From assembly GCF_019263585.2 (NCBI RefSeq), contig NZ_JADQDF010000001.1, positions 1,178,001-1,242,000 on the forward strand: a stretch of 64,000 nt of DNA, given 5' to 3'. The DNA comes from Pseudonocardia oceani. GTDB taxonomy: Bacteria > Actinomycetota > Actinomycetes > Mycobacteriales > Pseudonocardiaceae. Each line of letters starts with the position of its first letter. Within the stretch, counting starts at the first letter, position 1. The notes beneath the pieces were generated by a model. It was not told the DNA's origin. It worked only from the letters and a program-made list of their open reading frames with translations, and did no database searches. Positions 8,868 through 17,799 of the stretch are shown here, piece after piece. A program made the position numbers and the translations under genes.

Positions 8868-9764
8868 TCAGTCCCCCGCCGGCGCCAGCACCACGAGGGG
8901 GCGGGCGGGGCCGCCGTCGGCCTCCCGCACCAGCGCCAGGGCCCGGCCCTCGGGGCTGAACACCCCGTAGGTCCCGGCGCGGCCGTCGGCGGGCAGGGGG
9001 CGGCCGTGGCGGATGTCGGCGGTGGCGTCGTCGTCGAGGTCGCGGCGGGGGAAGGCGACGCAGACGGCGGCGTCCAGCGGCAGGGACAGGGTCGGGTCGG
9101 TCTCGAGCTGCTCGAGGGTCCGGGCGTGGCCCAGGTCGAACGGGCCGACGCGGGTGCGCCGCAGCGCGGTGAGGTGCCCGCCCACACCGCGGCCGTCGAC
9201 GAGCAGGCCGGCGCCGAGGTCGCGGGCCAGGGCCCGCACGTAGGTGCCCGAGGTGCACTCGACGAGGACGTCGAGGTCGTCGCCTCGCCGGGCGAGCAGC
9301 GTGAACGCCGAGACCGTGACCGGCCGCGCCGCCAGCACGACCTCCTCCCCCGCCCGCACCCGCGCGTAGGCCCGCTGTCCGTCGACCTTGATCGCGCTGA
9401 CCGAGCTCGGGACCTGCGCGATGTCACCGGTGAGCGCGGCGATCCCGGCCGCGATCGCCTCGTCGGTGACCGTCGACGCGTCGGCCGTCGAGACCGTCTC
9501 CCCCTCGGCGTCGTCGGTGGTCGTGGCCGCGCCGAGGCGGATCGTCGCGGTGTAGGCCTTCGTGTCGAGCGCGAGGTGCCCGAGCAGCTTGGTGCCGCGC
9601 CCGATCCCGCAGACCAGGACGCCGGTGGCCATCGGGTCGAGCGTGCCGGCGTGCCCGACCTTGCGCGTACGCAGGATCCGGCGCAGGCGGGCGACGACGT
9701 CGTGCGAGGTCAGGCCGCCGGGTTTGTCGACGACGACGAGCCCGGAGGGCGGTGCGGGGGTCAC
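8868..9764 (-). CDS. truB: tRNA pseudouridine(55) synthase
   Basis: A 298-residue TruB that makes pseudouridine-55 in the T-loop of tRNAs. The N-terminus has KPGGLTSHD and the catalytic motif GTLDPMATG with Asp43. Downstream blocks include VSAIKVDGQRAYARVRAGE and CTSGTYVRALARDLG, both family signatures. The C-terminal domain is of the actinobacterial kind. The frame stays open far upstream, but the GTG at 9764 puts the first conserved block at residue 8 and is the sensible start. The divergent subtilase gene begins 63 bp away. Confidence 0.95.
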   Translation of the reverse strand: MTPAPPSGLVVVDKPGGLTSHDVVARLRRILRTRKVGHAGTLDPMATGVLVCGIGRGTKLLGHLALDTKAYTATIRLGAATTTDDAEGETVSTADASTVTDEAIAAGIAALTGDIAQVPSSVSAIKVDGQRAYARVRAGEEVVLAARPVTVSAFTLLARRGDDLDVLVECTSGTYVRALARDLGAGLLVDGRGVGGHLTALRRTRVGPFDLGHARTLEQLETDPTLSLPLDAAVCVAFPRRDLDDDATADIRHGRPLPADGRAGTYGVFSPEGRALALVREADGGPARPLVVLAPAGD

Positions 9765-9827
9765 GCGCGCCGATTCTGCCCCGGTCCCGGCGGGACACCG
9801 GCGCCCGGGTGCGAAAGGGTCGTGGTC

Positions 9828-11078
9828 ATGCAGCTGCGCACCGACGGTCCGACCTCCTGGCCCGACCAGCTGACGGGGCGACTGGTCCTCGTCCTGTCCG
9901 ACGACCTCCACGCCGACCCCGACGCCGCCCGCGCCGCGCTCGCCGAGATGACCGGTGCCGCCGACGAGAGCTCCGAGGGCGGGCCGCCGGTGCTGTTCCC
10001 GCGGCTCGGGATCGCGGTGGTGCCGATCGAGTCGACCGACACCGACGCCGTCACGGCGATGATCGCCGACCGGCGCATCGTCGCGGCCGAGCCCGAGCGC
10101 GTGCACCACCTGCGCGGCGCGCTGTCGGAGGAGTACCTGCGCGGGTTCGCCGACGCCGCGGCGTTCCTGCACGCGCAGGCCGTGGACCTGCCCGTCGAGG
10201 AGGCGGCCGAGCCCGTCGCCGAGGACACCGACGAGCTGACGTGGGGCCTGCAGGTCACCCGCGCGGCCACCGTCCCGGAGACCGGCGCGGGCATCAGCGT
10301 CGCGATCCTCGACACCGGCCTCGACCTCGAGCACCCCGACTTCGCCGGCCGCGACGTCCTCGCCGAGTCCTTCGTCGAGGGCGAGACCGCGCAGGACGCC
10401 AACGGCCACGGCACGCACTGCGCCGGCACCTCGTGCGGCGCGCTGCTGCCCGGCACCGGGCGCCGCTACGGCGTGGCGCACGAGGCCCGGATCCTCGCCG
10501 GGAAGGTCCTGAGCGACGCCGGGTCGGGCACCGACGCGGAGATCCTGGCCGGCATGGCGTGGGCGATCGAGAACGGCGCACAGGTCATCTCGATGTCGCT
10601 GGGCGCCGACGTCGACGAGGTCTCCGCCGTGTACGAGACGGTCGGGCGGCGCGCGCTCGCCGCGGGCGTGCTCGTCATCGCCGCGGCGGGCAACAACGCC
10701 GACCGCGCGTCGGGCGACCCCGGGTTCGTCGGCATCCCGGCCAACAGCCCGTCGATCATGGCCGTGGCGGCGGTCGACAATGCGCTGGCGATCGCCTCGT
10801 TCTCCGCGCGCAGCTCGGGCGTCGAGGGCGGGCAGGTGGACGTCGCCGCGCCCGGCGTCGACGTCTACTCCTCGTGGCCGATGCCCGACCGCTACGACAC
10901 GATCTCGGGCACCAGCATGGCGACGCCGCACGTCGCCGGCCTCGCGGCACTGTGGGCGCAGCGCACGGGAGCCCGCGGTGAGGCACTCTGGGGGGCGCTG
11001 GTGCGCGGCGCGGCCCGCCTGCCGCTCCCGTCCGACGACGTGGGCGCCGGGCTCGTGCAGGCACCGCCGGTGGTCTGA
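9828..11078 (+). CDS. S8 family serine peptidase, intracellular subtilase type
   Basis: A 416-residue subtilisin-fold protease with an intact triad: Asp162 in ILDTG, His194 in NGHGTH and Ser363 in SGTSMATPH; the oxyanion Asn is in AAAGNN. Residues 1-100 form a propeptide-like beta/alpha domain, but no signal peptide precedes it, which suggests a cytoplasmic enzyme. The ATG at 9828 is chosen over an in-frame GTG at 9822 because AAAGGG lies 8 nt before the ATG and only 2 nt before the GTG. A small propeptide-like gene follows after 9 bp and may encode an inhibitor or folding partner. Substrates are unknown. Confidence 0.9.
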   Translation: MQLRTDGPTSWPDQLTGRLVLVLSDDLHADPDAARAALAEMTGAADESSEGGPPVLFPRLGIAVVPIESTDTDAVTAMIADRRIVAAEPERVHHLRGALSEEYLRGFADAAAFLHAQAVDLPVEEAAEPVAEDTDELTWGLQVTRAATVPETGAGISVAILDTGLDLEHPDFAGRDVLAESFVEGETAQDANGHGTHCAGTSCGALLPGTGRRYGVAHEARILAGKVLSDAGSGTDAEILAGMAWAIENGAQVISMSLGADVDEVSAVYETVGRRALAAGVLVIAAAGNNADRASGDPGFVGIPANSPSIMAVAAVDNALAIASFSARSSGVEGGQVDVAAPGVDVYSSWPMPDRYDTISGTSMATPHVAGLAALWAQRTGARGEALWGALVRGAARLPLPSDDVGAGLVQAPPVV

Positions 11079-11087
11079 GGAGCAGCC

Positions 11088-11327
11088 ATGACCGAGCACG
11101 TGACGATCTCCGTCGACGACGCCCACGTGGCGCGGATCCAGGAGGTGGCCGAGCGCCTGCGCGCCGCCGGGATGGACGTGCAGCAGGTGCTCGCCCCGCT
11201 CGGGGTGATCACCGGATCCATCGGCACCGGCGAGATGCGCGCCGCGCTCGGCGCGCTGGACGGCGTGGCGGCCGTCGAGCCGCGGCGCACCTTCGGCCCG
11301 CGGGCGCCGGGACCCGGTATCGGGTAG
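11088..11327 (+). CDS. small propeptide-inhibitor-like protein
   Basis: A 79-residue protein with a predicted beta-alpha-beta-beta-alpha-beta order: VTISVDD strand, a helix at about 15-29, MDVQQVL strand, GVITGSI strand, a helix at about 46-55, and VAAVEPRRTF as the last strand. The VxxVEP ending resembles the last strand of inhibitor_I9/subtilisin propeptides. It starts 9 bp after the subtilase gene with a GGAG ribosome site, so the two are very likely co-expressed. Similar small proteins have sometimes been named ketohydroxyglutarate aldolase, which its size and motifs do not support. An inhibitor or chaperone of the upstream protease is an inference from fold pattern and position. Confidence 0.6.
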   Translation: MTEHVTISVDDAHVARIQEVAERLRAAGMDVQQVLAPLGVITGSIGTGEMRAALGALDGVAAVEPRRTFGPRAPGPGIG

Positions 11328-11346
11328 ATCGTTCGCGGGGAGCGGT

Positions 11347-11352
11347 TAGCCT
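11347..11352 (+). promoter_or_regulatory. -10 box of the leaderless ABC exporter operon
   Basis: TAGCCT followed by 7 nt and then the GTG at 11360. The transcript would begin at the start codon. Confidence 0.5.
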
Positions 11353-11359
11353 CCCCTGC

Positions 11360-12979
11360 GTGCCCCCACCCAGTGCCGGATCGGTCCTCCGCTCGGCCGC
11401 CGGGGGGCAGCGGCGCGGCCTGGCCGTGTCGTCGCTGCTCGTCGCCGGGCACCAGCTGTCCGAGGCGGCGGTACCGGTGGTGGTCGGCGCGGTCATCGAC
11501 CTGGCCGTGTCGACCGGCGACGCGGGCGCGCTGCTGCTCTGGTCGGCCGTGGTCGCGGGCGTGTTCGTCGTGCTCGCCACCAGCGCCTACTACGGCTACT
11601 GGCTGGAGGTGCTGACCGGCAAGCGCGCCGCCCACGAGGTCCGCATGGACGTGACCGCGCGCGTGCTGCACCCGGCCGGCGGCGCCCCGGGCCGCTCGGG
11701 CGAGCTGGTCAGCCTGGCCGGCTCCGACGCCGACCGCACCGGCGAGGTCGCCTACGCCCTGGTCACGGCCGTGGCGGCGCTCGCCGCGCTGGCCGGCGGC
11801 GCGGTCGTGCTGCTGAGCAGCTCGGTGCTGCTCGGGCTCGTCGTGCTGGGCGGGGTGCCGGTGGTGCTCGTGGCGTCGCGGCTGCTGGCCCGCCCGCTCG
11901 TCGGACGCGCGGAGGCCGAGCAGGAGACCCTCGCCGCGGCCACCGGCGTCGCCACCGACCTGGTCACCGGCCTGCGGGTCGTCAAGGGCATCGGGGCCGA
12001 GGACGCCGCTGCGCAGACCTACCGCCGCGCCAGCCGCTCCGCCCTGGCCGCCCGGCTCGCCGCCGCGCGCTCCGAGGGCGTCTACACCGGTGCGACCGGC
12101 GTCCTGACCGGGCTGTTCCTGGTGCTCGTCGCCTGGGTCGGCGGCCGGCTCGCGCTCGCCGGGACGATCAGCGTCGGCGAGCTCGTGGCCGGCGTCGGGC
12201 TCGCGCAGTTCCTCATCGGCCCGCTGGAGCGGCTCACCGCCGTCGGGCCCCAGCTCGCCGGTGCGCGCGGCTCGGCCCGGCGGGTCGCGGCGCTGCTCGG
12301 CGCCCCACCCGCCGTCACCGAGGGCGACGCCCTGCTGCCCACCGACCCGCCCGGCGCCGTCGACGTCCGCGACGTCGCGGTCGCCGCGGGCGAGCACCTC
12401 GGGGTGGTCACGCTCGCCCCCGCCGACGCGGCGGCGCTGCTCGACATCCTGGCCCGCGACGTCGACGGGCCGGTCGCGCTCGACGGCACCGACCTGCGCG
12501 GCGTCGCCCTCGACGACGCCCGCCGCGTGCTGCTCGTGGCGCGCCACGACGCCGTCCTGTTCGAGGGCACCGTCCGCGCGACGATCGGCGCCGACCCGGC
12601 CGCGCTGGCCGCCGCCGGGGCCGACGAGGTGCTCGACGCCCTGCCCGGCGGCCTCGACGCCGAGCTGGGCGAGCGCGGCCGCACCCTCTCGGGTGGGCAG
12701 CGCCAGCGCCTGGCCCTGGCCCGCGCACTCGCCGCGGATCCGCCGGTGCTGGTGCTGCACGACCCGACCACCGCCGTCGACGCCGCCACCGAGGACCGCA
12801 TCGCCGACGGCCTAGCCCGCCTGCGCGCCGGGCGCACCACCGTGGTGCTCACCTCCAGCCCCGCGCTGCTGGCCCGCTGCCACCGGGTGCTGCTCGTCGC
12901 GGACGGGGCCGTCGTCGCGTCGGGCACCCACGCCGACCTCGTCGACGACGAGCGCTACCGGAGGGCGGTGCTGTCATGA
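11360..12979 (+). CDS. ABC exporter subunit with degenerate nucleotide-binding site
   Basis: A 539-residue half-transporter: an N-terminal membrane domain of about six helices (residues about 20-300) fused to an ATPase domain. The ATPase domain keeps the signature LSGGQRQR at about 443-450, but the Walker A loop is absent: the expected position near 343-358 reads HLGVVTLAPADAAALL. Walker B is altered to VLVLHDPTTAVD, with His in place of Asp and Asp in place of the catalytic Glu. It cannot bind ATP conventionally alone but can supply the signature loop to its partner, whose gene overlaps by ATGA. Substrate is unknown; drug, lipid or peptide export are possible. Confidence 0.88.
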   Translation: MPPPSAGSVLRSAAGGQRRGLAVSSLLVAGHQLSEAAVPVVVGAVIDLAVSTGDAGALLLWSAVVAGVFVVLATSAYYGYWLEVLTGKRAAHEVRMDVTARVLHPAGGAPGRSGELVSLAGSDADRTGEVAYALVTAVAALAALAGGAVVLLSSSVLLGLVVLGGVPVVLVASRLLARPLVGRAEAEQETLAAATGVATDLVTGLRVVKGIGAEDAAAQTYRRASRSALAARLAAARSEGVYTGATGVLTGLFLVLVAWVGGRLALAGTISVGELVAGVGLAQFLIGPLERLTAVGPQLAGARGSARRVAALLGAPPAVTEGDALLPTDPPGAVDVRDVAVAAGEHLGVVTLAPADAAALLDILARDVDGPVALDGTDLRGVALDDARRVLLVARHDAVLFEGTVRATIGADPAALAAAGADEVLDALPGGLDAELGERGRTLSGGQRQRLALARALAADPPVLVLHDPTTAVDAATEDRIADGLARLRAGRTTVVLTSSPALLARCHRVLLVADGAVVASGTHADLVDDERYRRAVLS

Positions 12980-14718
12980 CGGGTCCGGCCGTGACGGGTC
13001 CGGCGGTGAACCTCCTGCCGATCGCCACCGGCGCGCGCACCCGCGGCGCGGTCACCGGGCTCGTGCGCCCGTACCGGCTGCTGTCGGCCGCCACCGTGCT
13101 CACCCTCGTCGCCGCGGCCGTGGCGCTGCTCGCCGTGCCGCCGCTGCTGGGCCGGATCGTCGACGTCGCGATCGCCGGTGCCGGCTCCGTCGACGGCCCG
13201 GCGCTGGGGATCCTCGTCGCGCTCGTCCTGCGGGCGCTGCTGGCGGCCGTCGCCGGGGTGCTGGTGGCGCGACTGGGAGAGCAGGTGCTGGCCGGGCTGC
13301 GCGAGCGGGTCGTCGACCGGGCGCTGCAGGTCCGCCTCGCCGACGTCGAGCGGGCCGGGTCGGGCGACCTGCTCCAGCGCGTCGGCGGCGACATCTCGGT
13401 GATCTCCGAGGCCGTGCGCCAGGCGATCCCGATGCTGGTCATCGCCGGTCTCGACGTCGTGCTCACCCTCGTCGGCCTGGCCCTGCTCGACTGGCGCCTC
13501 GCACTGGCCGGGCTCGTCCCGCTGCCGATCTGGATCCTCGCGACGCGCTGGTACGCGCGCGTCTCCGGCCCGCTCTACGCCGCCGAGCGCGTGGCCGAGG
13601 GCGACCGCACGCAGTCGCTGCTCGCGGGCGTCGGCGGTGCGGCGACCGTGCGCGCCTACCGGCTGCGCGCCCCGCTCACGGCGCGGATCGACGGGCACTC
13701 GGCGCAGGCCGTGGCCGCGTCGATGCGGGCGATGACCGCGCAGTCCCGGTTCGGCGCGGTGCTCAACGGCGCCGAGATGACGGGCGTGCTCGCGATCCTC
13801 GTGGTCGGGTTCTGGCTGGTCCGGGCGGACGCGGTGACTGTCGGCGCGGCCACCGCGGCCGCGCTGTACTTCCTGCGCCTGTTCGACCCCATCGGCGCCG
13901 TGCTGTTCCTGCTCGACGAGGCGCAGTCGGCGGGCGCAGCGCTGGCGCGGCTCGTCGGCGTCACCGACATGCCGGTGCCGCCCGCCCCGCGGACGCCTCG
14001 CGAGCCGCGCGACGGCGGCGTCCGGCTCGTCGGCGTCCGGCACGCCTACGACGGCGGGCCCGAGGTGCTGCACGGCGTCGACCTGGAGATCGCGCCGGGC
14101 GAGCGCGTGGCGGTGGTCGGGCCCAGCGGCGCGGGCAAGACGACGCTCGGGGCCGTGCTGGCCGGCGTGCACGCGCCCACGGCCGGCACGGTCGAGATCG
14201 GCGGCGTGCCGCTCGCCGAGCTCGACCGGCCGCGGCGCCACGTCGCCGTCGTGACGCAGGAGGTGCACGTGTTCGCGGGGACCGTCGCCGACAACCTGCG
14301 CCTGGCCCGCCCGGACGCCACCGACGCGGAGCTCGTCGACGCGCTGGCCCGCGTCGGCGCCCCGCTCGCGCCCGGCGACGAGGTCGGTGACGGTGGCGGC
14401 GAGATCGGCGCCACGCAGGCCCAGCTGCTCGCGCTGGCCCGGCTGCTGCTGGCCGACCCGGCCGTCGCGGTGCTCGACGAGGCCACAGCGGAGGCGGGCA
14501 GCGCGGGCGCGCGGGTGCTGGAGGTCGCCGCCGACGCCGTGCTCGCCGGGCGCACGTCCGTCGTCGTCGCGCACCGGCTCACGCAGGCGCGGGCGGCCGA
14601 CCGGATCGTCGTGCTCGACAAGGGCCGCGTCGTCGAGAGCGGCCCGCACGACGAGCTCGTGGAGCGCGGTGGCCCGTACGCGGAGCTGTGGAAGGCGTGG
14701 TCGAGCCCGCGGGGCTGA
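12976..14718 (+). CDS. ABC exporter subunit with intact Walker motifs and lost signature
   Basis: A 580-residue half-transporter with a six-helix membrane domain and a C-terminal ATPase. Walker A is intact (GPSGAGKTT at about 382-390), as is Walker B with catalytic Glu (VAVLDEAT near 496-503). The signature loop is not: where LSGGQ should be, near residue 477, the sequence reads IGATQ. Together with the preceding gene this predicts a heterodimer with one complete composite ATP site and one dead site. The ATG overlaps the upstream stop as ATGA, so translation is coupled. The substrate is unknown. Confidence 0.9.
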   Translation: MTGPAVTGPAVNLLPIATGARTRGAVTGLVRPYRLLSAATVLTLVAAAVALLAVPPLLGRIVDVAIAGAGSVDGPALGILVALVLRALLAAVAGVLVARLGEQVLAGLRERVVDRALQVRLADVERAGSGDLLQRVGGDISVISEAVRQAIPMLVIAGLDVVLTLVGLALLDWRLALAGLVPLPIWILATRWYARVSGPLYAAERVAEGDRTQSLLAGVGGAATVRAYRLRAPLTARIDGHSAQAVAASMRAMTAQSRFGAVLNGAEMTGVLAILVVGFWLVRADAVTVGAATAAALYFLRLFDPIGAVLFLLDEAQSAGAALARLVGVTDMPVPPAPRTPREPRDGGVRLVGVRHAYDGGPEVLHGVDLEIAPGERVAVVGPSGAGKTTLGAVLAGVHAPTAGTVEIGGVPLAELDRPRRHVAVVTQEVHVFAGTVADNLRLARPDATDAELVDALARVGAPLAPGDEVGDGGGEIGATQAQLLALARLLLADPAVAVLDEATAEAGSAGARVLEVAADAVLAGRTSVVVAHRLTQARAADRIVVLDKGRVVESGPHDELVERGGPYAELWKAWSSPRG

Positions 14719-14728
14719 GTCCCCGGGC
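14705..14728. terminator. hairpin in the 18-bp gap between convergent genes
   Basis: GCCC and GGGG (14705-14708, 14711-14714) pair with CCCC and GGGC (14721-14728), with a 2-nt bulge and a 6-nt loop holding the stop codon of the exporter. It could end transcription from both sides. There is no T-tract, so this is tentative. Confidence 0.35.
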
Positions 14729-14736
14729 GGCCGCGC

Positions 14737-16053
14737 TCAACCCGGCCGCACCGCGCCCGTCACCACCCAACGGCCCGACCGCGTCCGCAGCCCCACGGCC
14801 ACCAGTCGCAGCAGCATGAACACCGTCAGGCCGGTCCAGATCCCGGCGAGGCCCCACCCGAACACGAGCGACGCCCAGATCAGGGGCAGGAAGCCGAGCA
14901 CCGCCGCGCCGAGCGTCGTGGTGCGCAGGAACGCGGCGTCCCCGGCGCCGAGCAGCACGCCGTCGAGGGCGAACACCACGCCCGCCACCGGCTGCATCGC
15001 CACGAAGAACCACCAGGCCACGGGCACCAGCGCGAGCACGGCGGCGTCGCCGGTGAACACCGGCGGCAAGACGCCGACGAGCGCGGCGAACAGCACCCCG
15101 AACCCGACGCCGAGCACCAACCCGTAGCGCGTGACCTGCCCGGCCAGCGCCCGCGCGCGCCCCGCACCTGCCGCGCCCGCCCCCAGCGCCGCACCGACCA
15201 GCGACTGCGCCGCGATCGCGACGGCGTCGAGGACGAGCGCCATGAAGAACCACAGCTGCAGCACGATCTGGTGCGCCGCGACGGCCGCCGCCCCGAACCG
15301 CGCGGCCACCGCGGCCGCCGAGAGGAAGCAGGCCTGGAACGCGAGGCTGCGGGCGATGAGGTCGCGGCCGAGCACGAGCTGCGCGCGCATCGTGGCGACG
15401 TGGGGCCGACCGAAGCCGCGCTCGCGGCGCAGCGCGAGCAGGAACAGCCCGGCGCCCAGCGCCTGCCCGGTGACGTTGGCCGCGGCCGATCCCGGCAGGC
15501 CCCACCCGACGCCGTGCACCAGCACCGGGCACAGCACGGCGGACAGGCCGTTGCCCGCGAGGACGTAGCGCAGCGGGCGGACGGTGTCCTGCACGCCGCG
15601 CATCCAGCCGTTGCCGGCGAGCGTGACGAGGATGAGCGGGGCGCCGAACAGCGCGATCCGCAGCCACGAGACGGCGGCGTCGGCGATCTCGCCGTCCCCC
15701 GAGAACGCCCCGGCCACCGGCCCCGCGACGACCTGCCCGACGACGAGCAGCGCCAGCCCCACGGCGAGCGCGAGCCACGTCGCCTGCCCTCCCTCGGCCA
15801 CGGCGTCGGCCCGGCGCCCCGCCCCGTGCAGGCGGGCGGCGCGGGCGGTGGTGCCGTAGGACAGGAAGTTCAGCTGGCTCGTGACCTGCGCGAACAGCAC
15901 CCCGGCGATGGCCAGCCCGGCCAGCGGGACGACGCCCAGACGCCCGACCACCGCGGTGTCGACGAGCAGGTAGAGCGGTTCGGCGGCGAGCACGGGCAGC
16001 GCCGGGGCCGCGAGGCGCAGCACCTCGCGGAGCGGGACGCGGTCGCCGCTCAC
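14737..16053 (-). CDS. MATE family (DinF-type) efflux transporter
   Basis: A 438-residue protein with about twelve hydrophobic segments and the MATE internal repeat; DTAVVGRLG in the first helix pair, GNGWMRGVQDT near the middle and AHQIVLQLWFF in the second half are typical of the DinF branch. Such proteins export cationic drugs or other small molecules using Na+ or H+. The GTG start at 16053 overlaps the stop of the upstream methyltransferase gene as GTGA, so the two are translationally coupled. DinF also follows nrnA in mycobacteria. The substrate is unknown. Confidence 0.9.
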   Translation of the reverse strand: MSGDRVPLREVLRLAAPALPVLAAEPLYLLVDTAVVGRLGVVPLAGLAIAGVLFAQVTSQLNFLSYGTTARAARLHGAGRRADAVAEGGQATWLALAVGLALLVVGQVVAGPVAGAFSGDGEIADAAVSWLRIALFGAPLILVTLAGNGWMRGVQDTVRPLRYVLAGNGLSAVLCPVLVHGVGWGLPGSAAANVTGQALGAGLFLLALRRERGFGRPHVATMRAQLVLGRDLIARSLAFQACFLSAAAVAARFGAAAVAAHQIVLQLWFFMALVLDAVAIAAQSLVGAALGAGAAGAGRARALAGQVTRYGLVLGVGFGVLFAALVGVLPPVFTGDAAVLALVPVAWWFFVAMQPVAGVVFALDGVLLGAGDAAFLRTTTLGAAVLGFLPLIWASLVFGWGLAGIWTGLTVFMLLRLVAVGLRTRSGRWVVTGAVRPG

Positions 16054-16679
16054 CCGAGGGGGCGACGGCACACGTAGACGAAGGCGGGGGGCACGTTGCG
16101 CCACACCGTCGAGCTCACGAGCACCTCCTCGAACGCGCCGCGCAGCTTCGCCCGGAAGCGGTGCGCCGCGGGCAGCGCCATGCCCTGGACGTAGGCGAAC
16201 GTCGTGAACGCGCCGGTGTCGCCGATCGCGCGGCCGATCTCGGCGAGCACCTCGCTCTGCACGGTGTCGTCGAACAGCGCCCACGGCAGCCCGCAGATGA
16301 TCGCGTCGACGTGGTCGACGCCGTGCTCGGCCAGCAGCTTCCCCAGCTCGCGGGCGTCGCCGGGCACGACCTCCAGCCCGGGACGGGTGCGGCGCAGGTA
16401 CGCGACCATGGCGGGGTCGAGCTCGACGGCCAGGTGGCGCCCGCCCGCGGGCAGCCGCTGCGCGATCACCGCGCTCACCGCGCCGGTGCCGGGCCCGAGC
16501 TCGACGACGACCGGGGCGCCCGCGCGCGGCACCACCGACGACAGCACCGCCGCCAGCCGCGCCGAGCTGGGCGCGACGGCGCCCATGGTCCCGGGACGGC
16601 GCAGGAAGGCGGAGAAGAAGGCGCCCAGGGCCTCCGACCGGGACGGTGCTGCGGACCGGGAGGGTGCGTCGGAGCTCAC
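16050..16679 (-). CDS. class I SAM-dependent methyltransferase (PmtA-like)
   Basis: A 209-residue methyltransferase. SAM-binding motif I is VVELGPGTGAVS near residues 57-68, the acidic residue ending strand 2 is in AVELDP near 85, and a CGLPW motif lies near 129, all as in phospholipid N-methyltransferase-like and rRNA dimethyltransferase-like proteins. The N-terminal FLRRPGTMGAVAPSS block is typical of the PmtA-like branch. The GTG at 16679 lies 6 nt after a TACGGT hexamer. It is coupled to the MATE gene downstream. The substrate, lipid or small molecule, cannot be decided. Confidence 0.82.
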   Translation of the reverse strand: MSSDAPSRSAAPSRSEALGAFFSAFLRRPGTMGAVAPSSARLAAVLSSVVPRAGAPVVVELGPGTGAVSAVIAQRLPAGGRHLAVELDPAMVAYLRRTRPGLEVVPGDARELGKLLAEHGVDHVDAIICGLPWALFDDTVQSEVLAEIGRAIGDTGAFTTFAYVQGMALPAAHRFRAKLRGAFEEVLVSSTVWRNVPPAFVYVCRRPLG

Positions 16680-16685
16680 CGGTGC

Positions 16686-16691
16686 ACCGTA
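16686..16691 (-). promoter_or_regulatory. -10 box of leaderless methyltransferase-MATE operon
   Basis: TACGGT on the minus strand, 6 nt before the GTG at 16679, immediately downstream of nrnA. It suggests an extra promoter inside the cluster. Confidence 0.45.
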
Positions 16692-16695
16692 ACCG

Positions 16696-17682
16696 TCAGC
16701 CCACGCGGGCCGTGGCGGCCGGGGCGAGCGCGGCGCGCAGGGCGTCGAGGACCTCGTCGGCCGTGCCGTCGACGGTGGCCCCCGCGGCGGCGCTGTGGCC
16801 GCCGCCGCCGATGAGCCCCGCCGCCGCGGCGACGTCGACGGCGCCCTTGGAGCGCAGCGACACCGACCAGCGCCGGTCGCCGACCTGCTTGAGCGCCACG
16901 GCGACCTCGGCCTCGGCGGTGGTGCGGATGACGTCGACGATCCGGTCGACCTCCTCGGTGCGGAACCGCGCGACCTCGGCGGCCTCCACCCGGGTGTGCA
17001 CCAGCCCCAGTCCCCCGGCCTCCGCGGGCTCCAGGACGCTGCGGGCCAGCACCGACCCGAGGGTGGCGAGCCAGTCGAACGGGTGGGTGTCCATGATCGG
17101 GCGGATGAGGCCCTCGGGGTCGACGCCCGCCTCGATCAGCTCGGCCGCCATGCGGTGCGCGTCGACGCCCGCGGTGCGGAAGCCGCGGGTGTCGGTGACC
17201 AGGCCCGCGTAGAGGCAGCGGGCCACGTCGACGTCGAGAGGGACGCTCATCGCCCGCAGCACGCGGCGGGCCAGCACGACGGTGGCCTCGGCGCCGGGGT
17301 CGAGCACGCGGACGTCGCCGAAGCCGGGGTTGGAGCGGTGGTGGTCGATCATCACGGTGGTGCCGGCGGCGTCGAGCAGGTGGCGCAGGCTGCCCAGCCG
17401 CGACGGCTCGGCGGCGTCGCAGGCGACCAGGAGCTCGGGCCGCTCCGGGATCTGCGACGGCGGGACGACCAGCCCGAGGACGTCGAGCGGGCGCAGCGTC
17501 TCGGGCACGGACTCGGGCGTCGCGAAGGAGACGCGGACGACCGCGCCGCGCCGGCGCAGCGCGATGCCGAGGGCGAGCGCGCTGCCCAGCGAGTCGGCGT
17601 CGGGCTGGACGTGCGCCAGCAGGGTCACGTCACGGGCGTCGGTGAGCAACGCGGCGGCCGAGCGGACGGGATCGGCGACCAC
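16696..17682 (-). CDS. nrnA: DHH-family nanoRNase / pAp phosphatase
   Basis: A 328-residue DHH/DHHA1 phosphoesterase that degrades RNA oligonucleotides of 2-5 nt and dephosphorylates 3'-phosphoadenosine-5'-phosphate. Metal-binding motifs are visible: HVQPDADSLGS near residue 24, CDAAEPSR near 89, IDHHRSN near 116 and the DHHA1 motif GGGGHSAAAG near 291. Length is normal. It follows rbfA, the standard gene order, after a 117-bp gap with a TACGCT promoter-like hexamer, so it may also have its own promoter. The GTG at 17682 follows AAGGA. Confidence 0.94.
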   Translation of the reverse strand: MVADPVRSAAALLTDARDVTLLAHVQPDADSLGSALALGIALRRRGAVVRVSFATPESVPETLRPLDVLGLVVPPSQIPERPELLVACDAAEPSRLGSLRHLLDAAGTTVMIDHHRSNPGFGDVRVLDPGAEATVVLARRVLRAMSVPLDVDVARCLYAGLVTDTRGFRTAGVDAHRMAAELIEAGVDPEGLIRPIMDTHPFDWLATLGSVLARSVLEPAEAGGLGLVHTRVEAAEVARFRTEEVDRIVDVIRTTAEAEVAVALKQVGDRRWSVSLRSKGAVDVAAAAGLIGGGGHSAAAGATVDGTADEVLDALRAALAPAATARVG

Positions 17683-17799
17683 GTGCGGTCCTTCCTGGTC
17701 CGGACAGATGTACAGCGACGGAGCGTAGCCGCGTTCACCCGATCTGACTGCACCTCACCACTCTTCCGGGTGGGTGATACCACTCTCCGTTGACATCCG

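Noticed and set aside
11088..11327. Naming the 79-residue gene ketohydroxyglutarate aldolase.
   Set aside because: It is far too short for an aldolase barrel and has no catalytic Lys context. Its pattern and position fit a propeptide-like protein.
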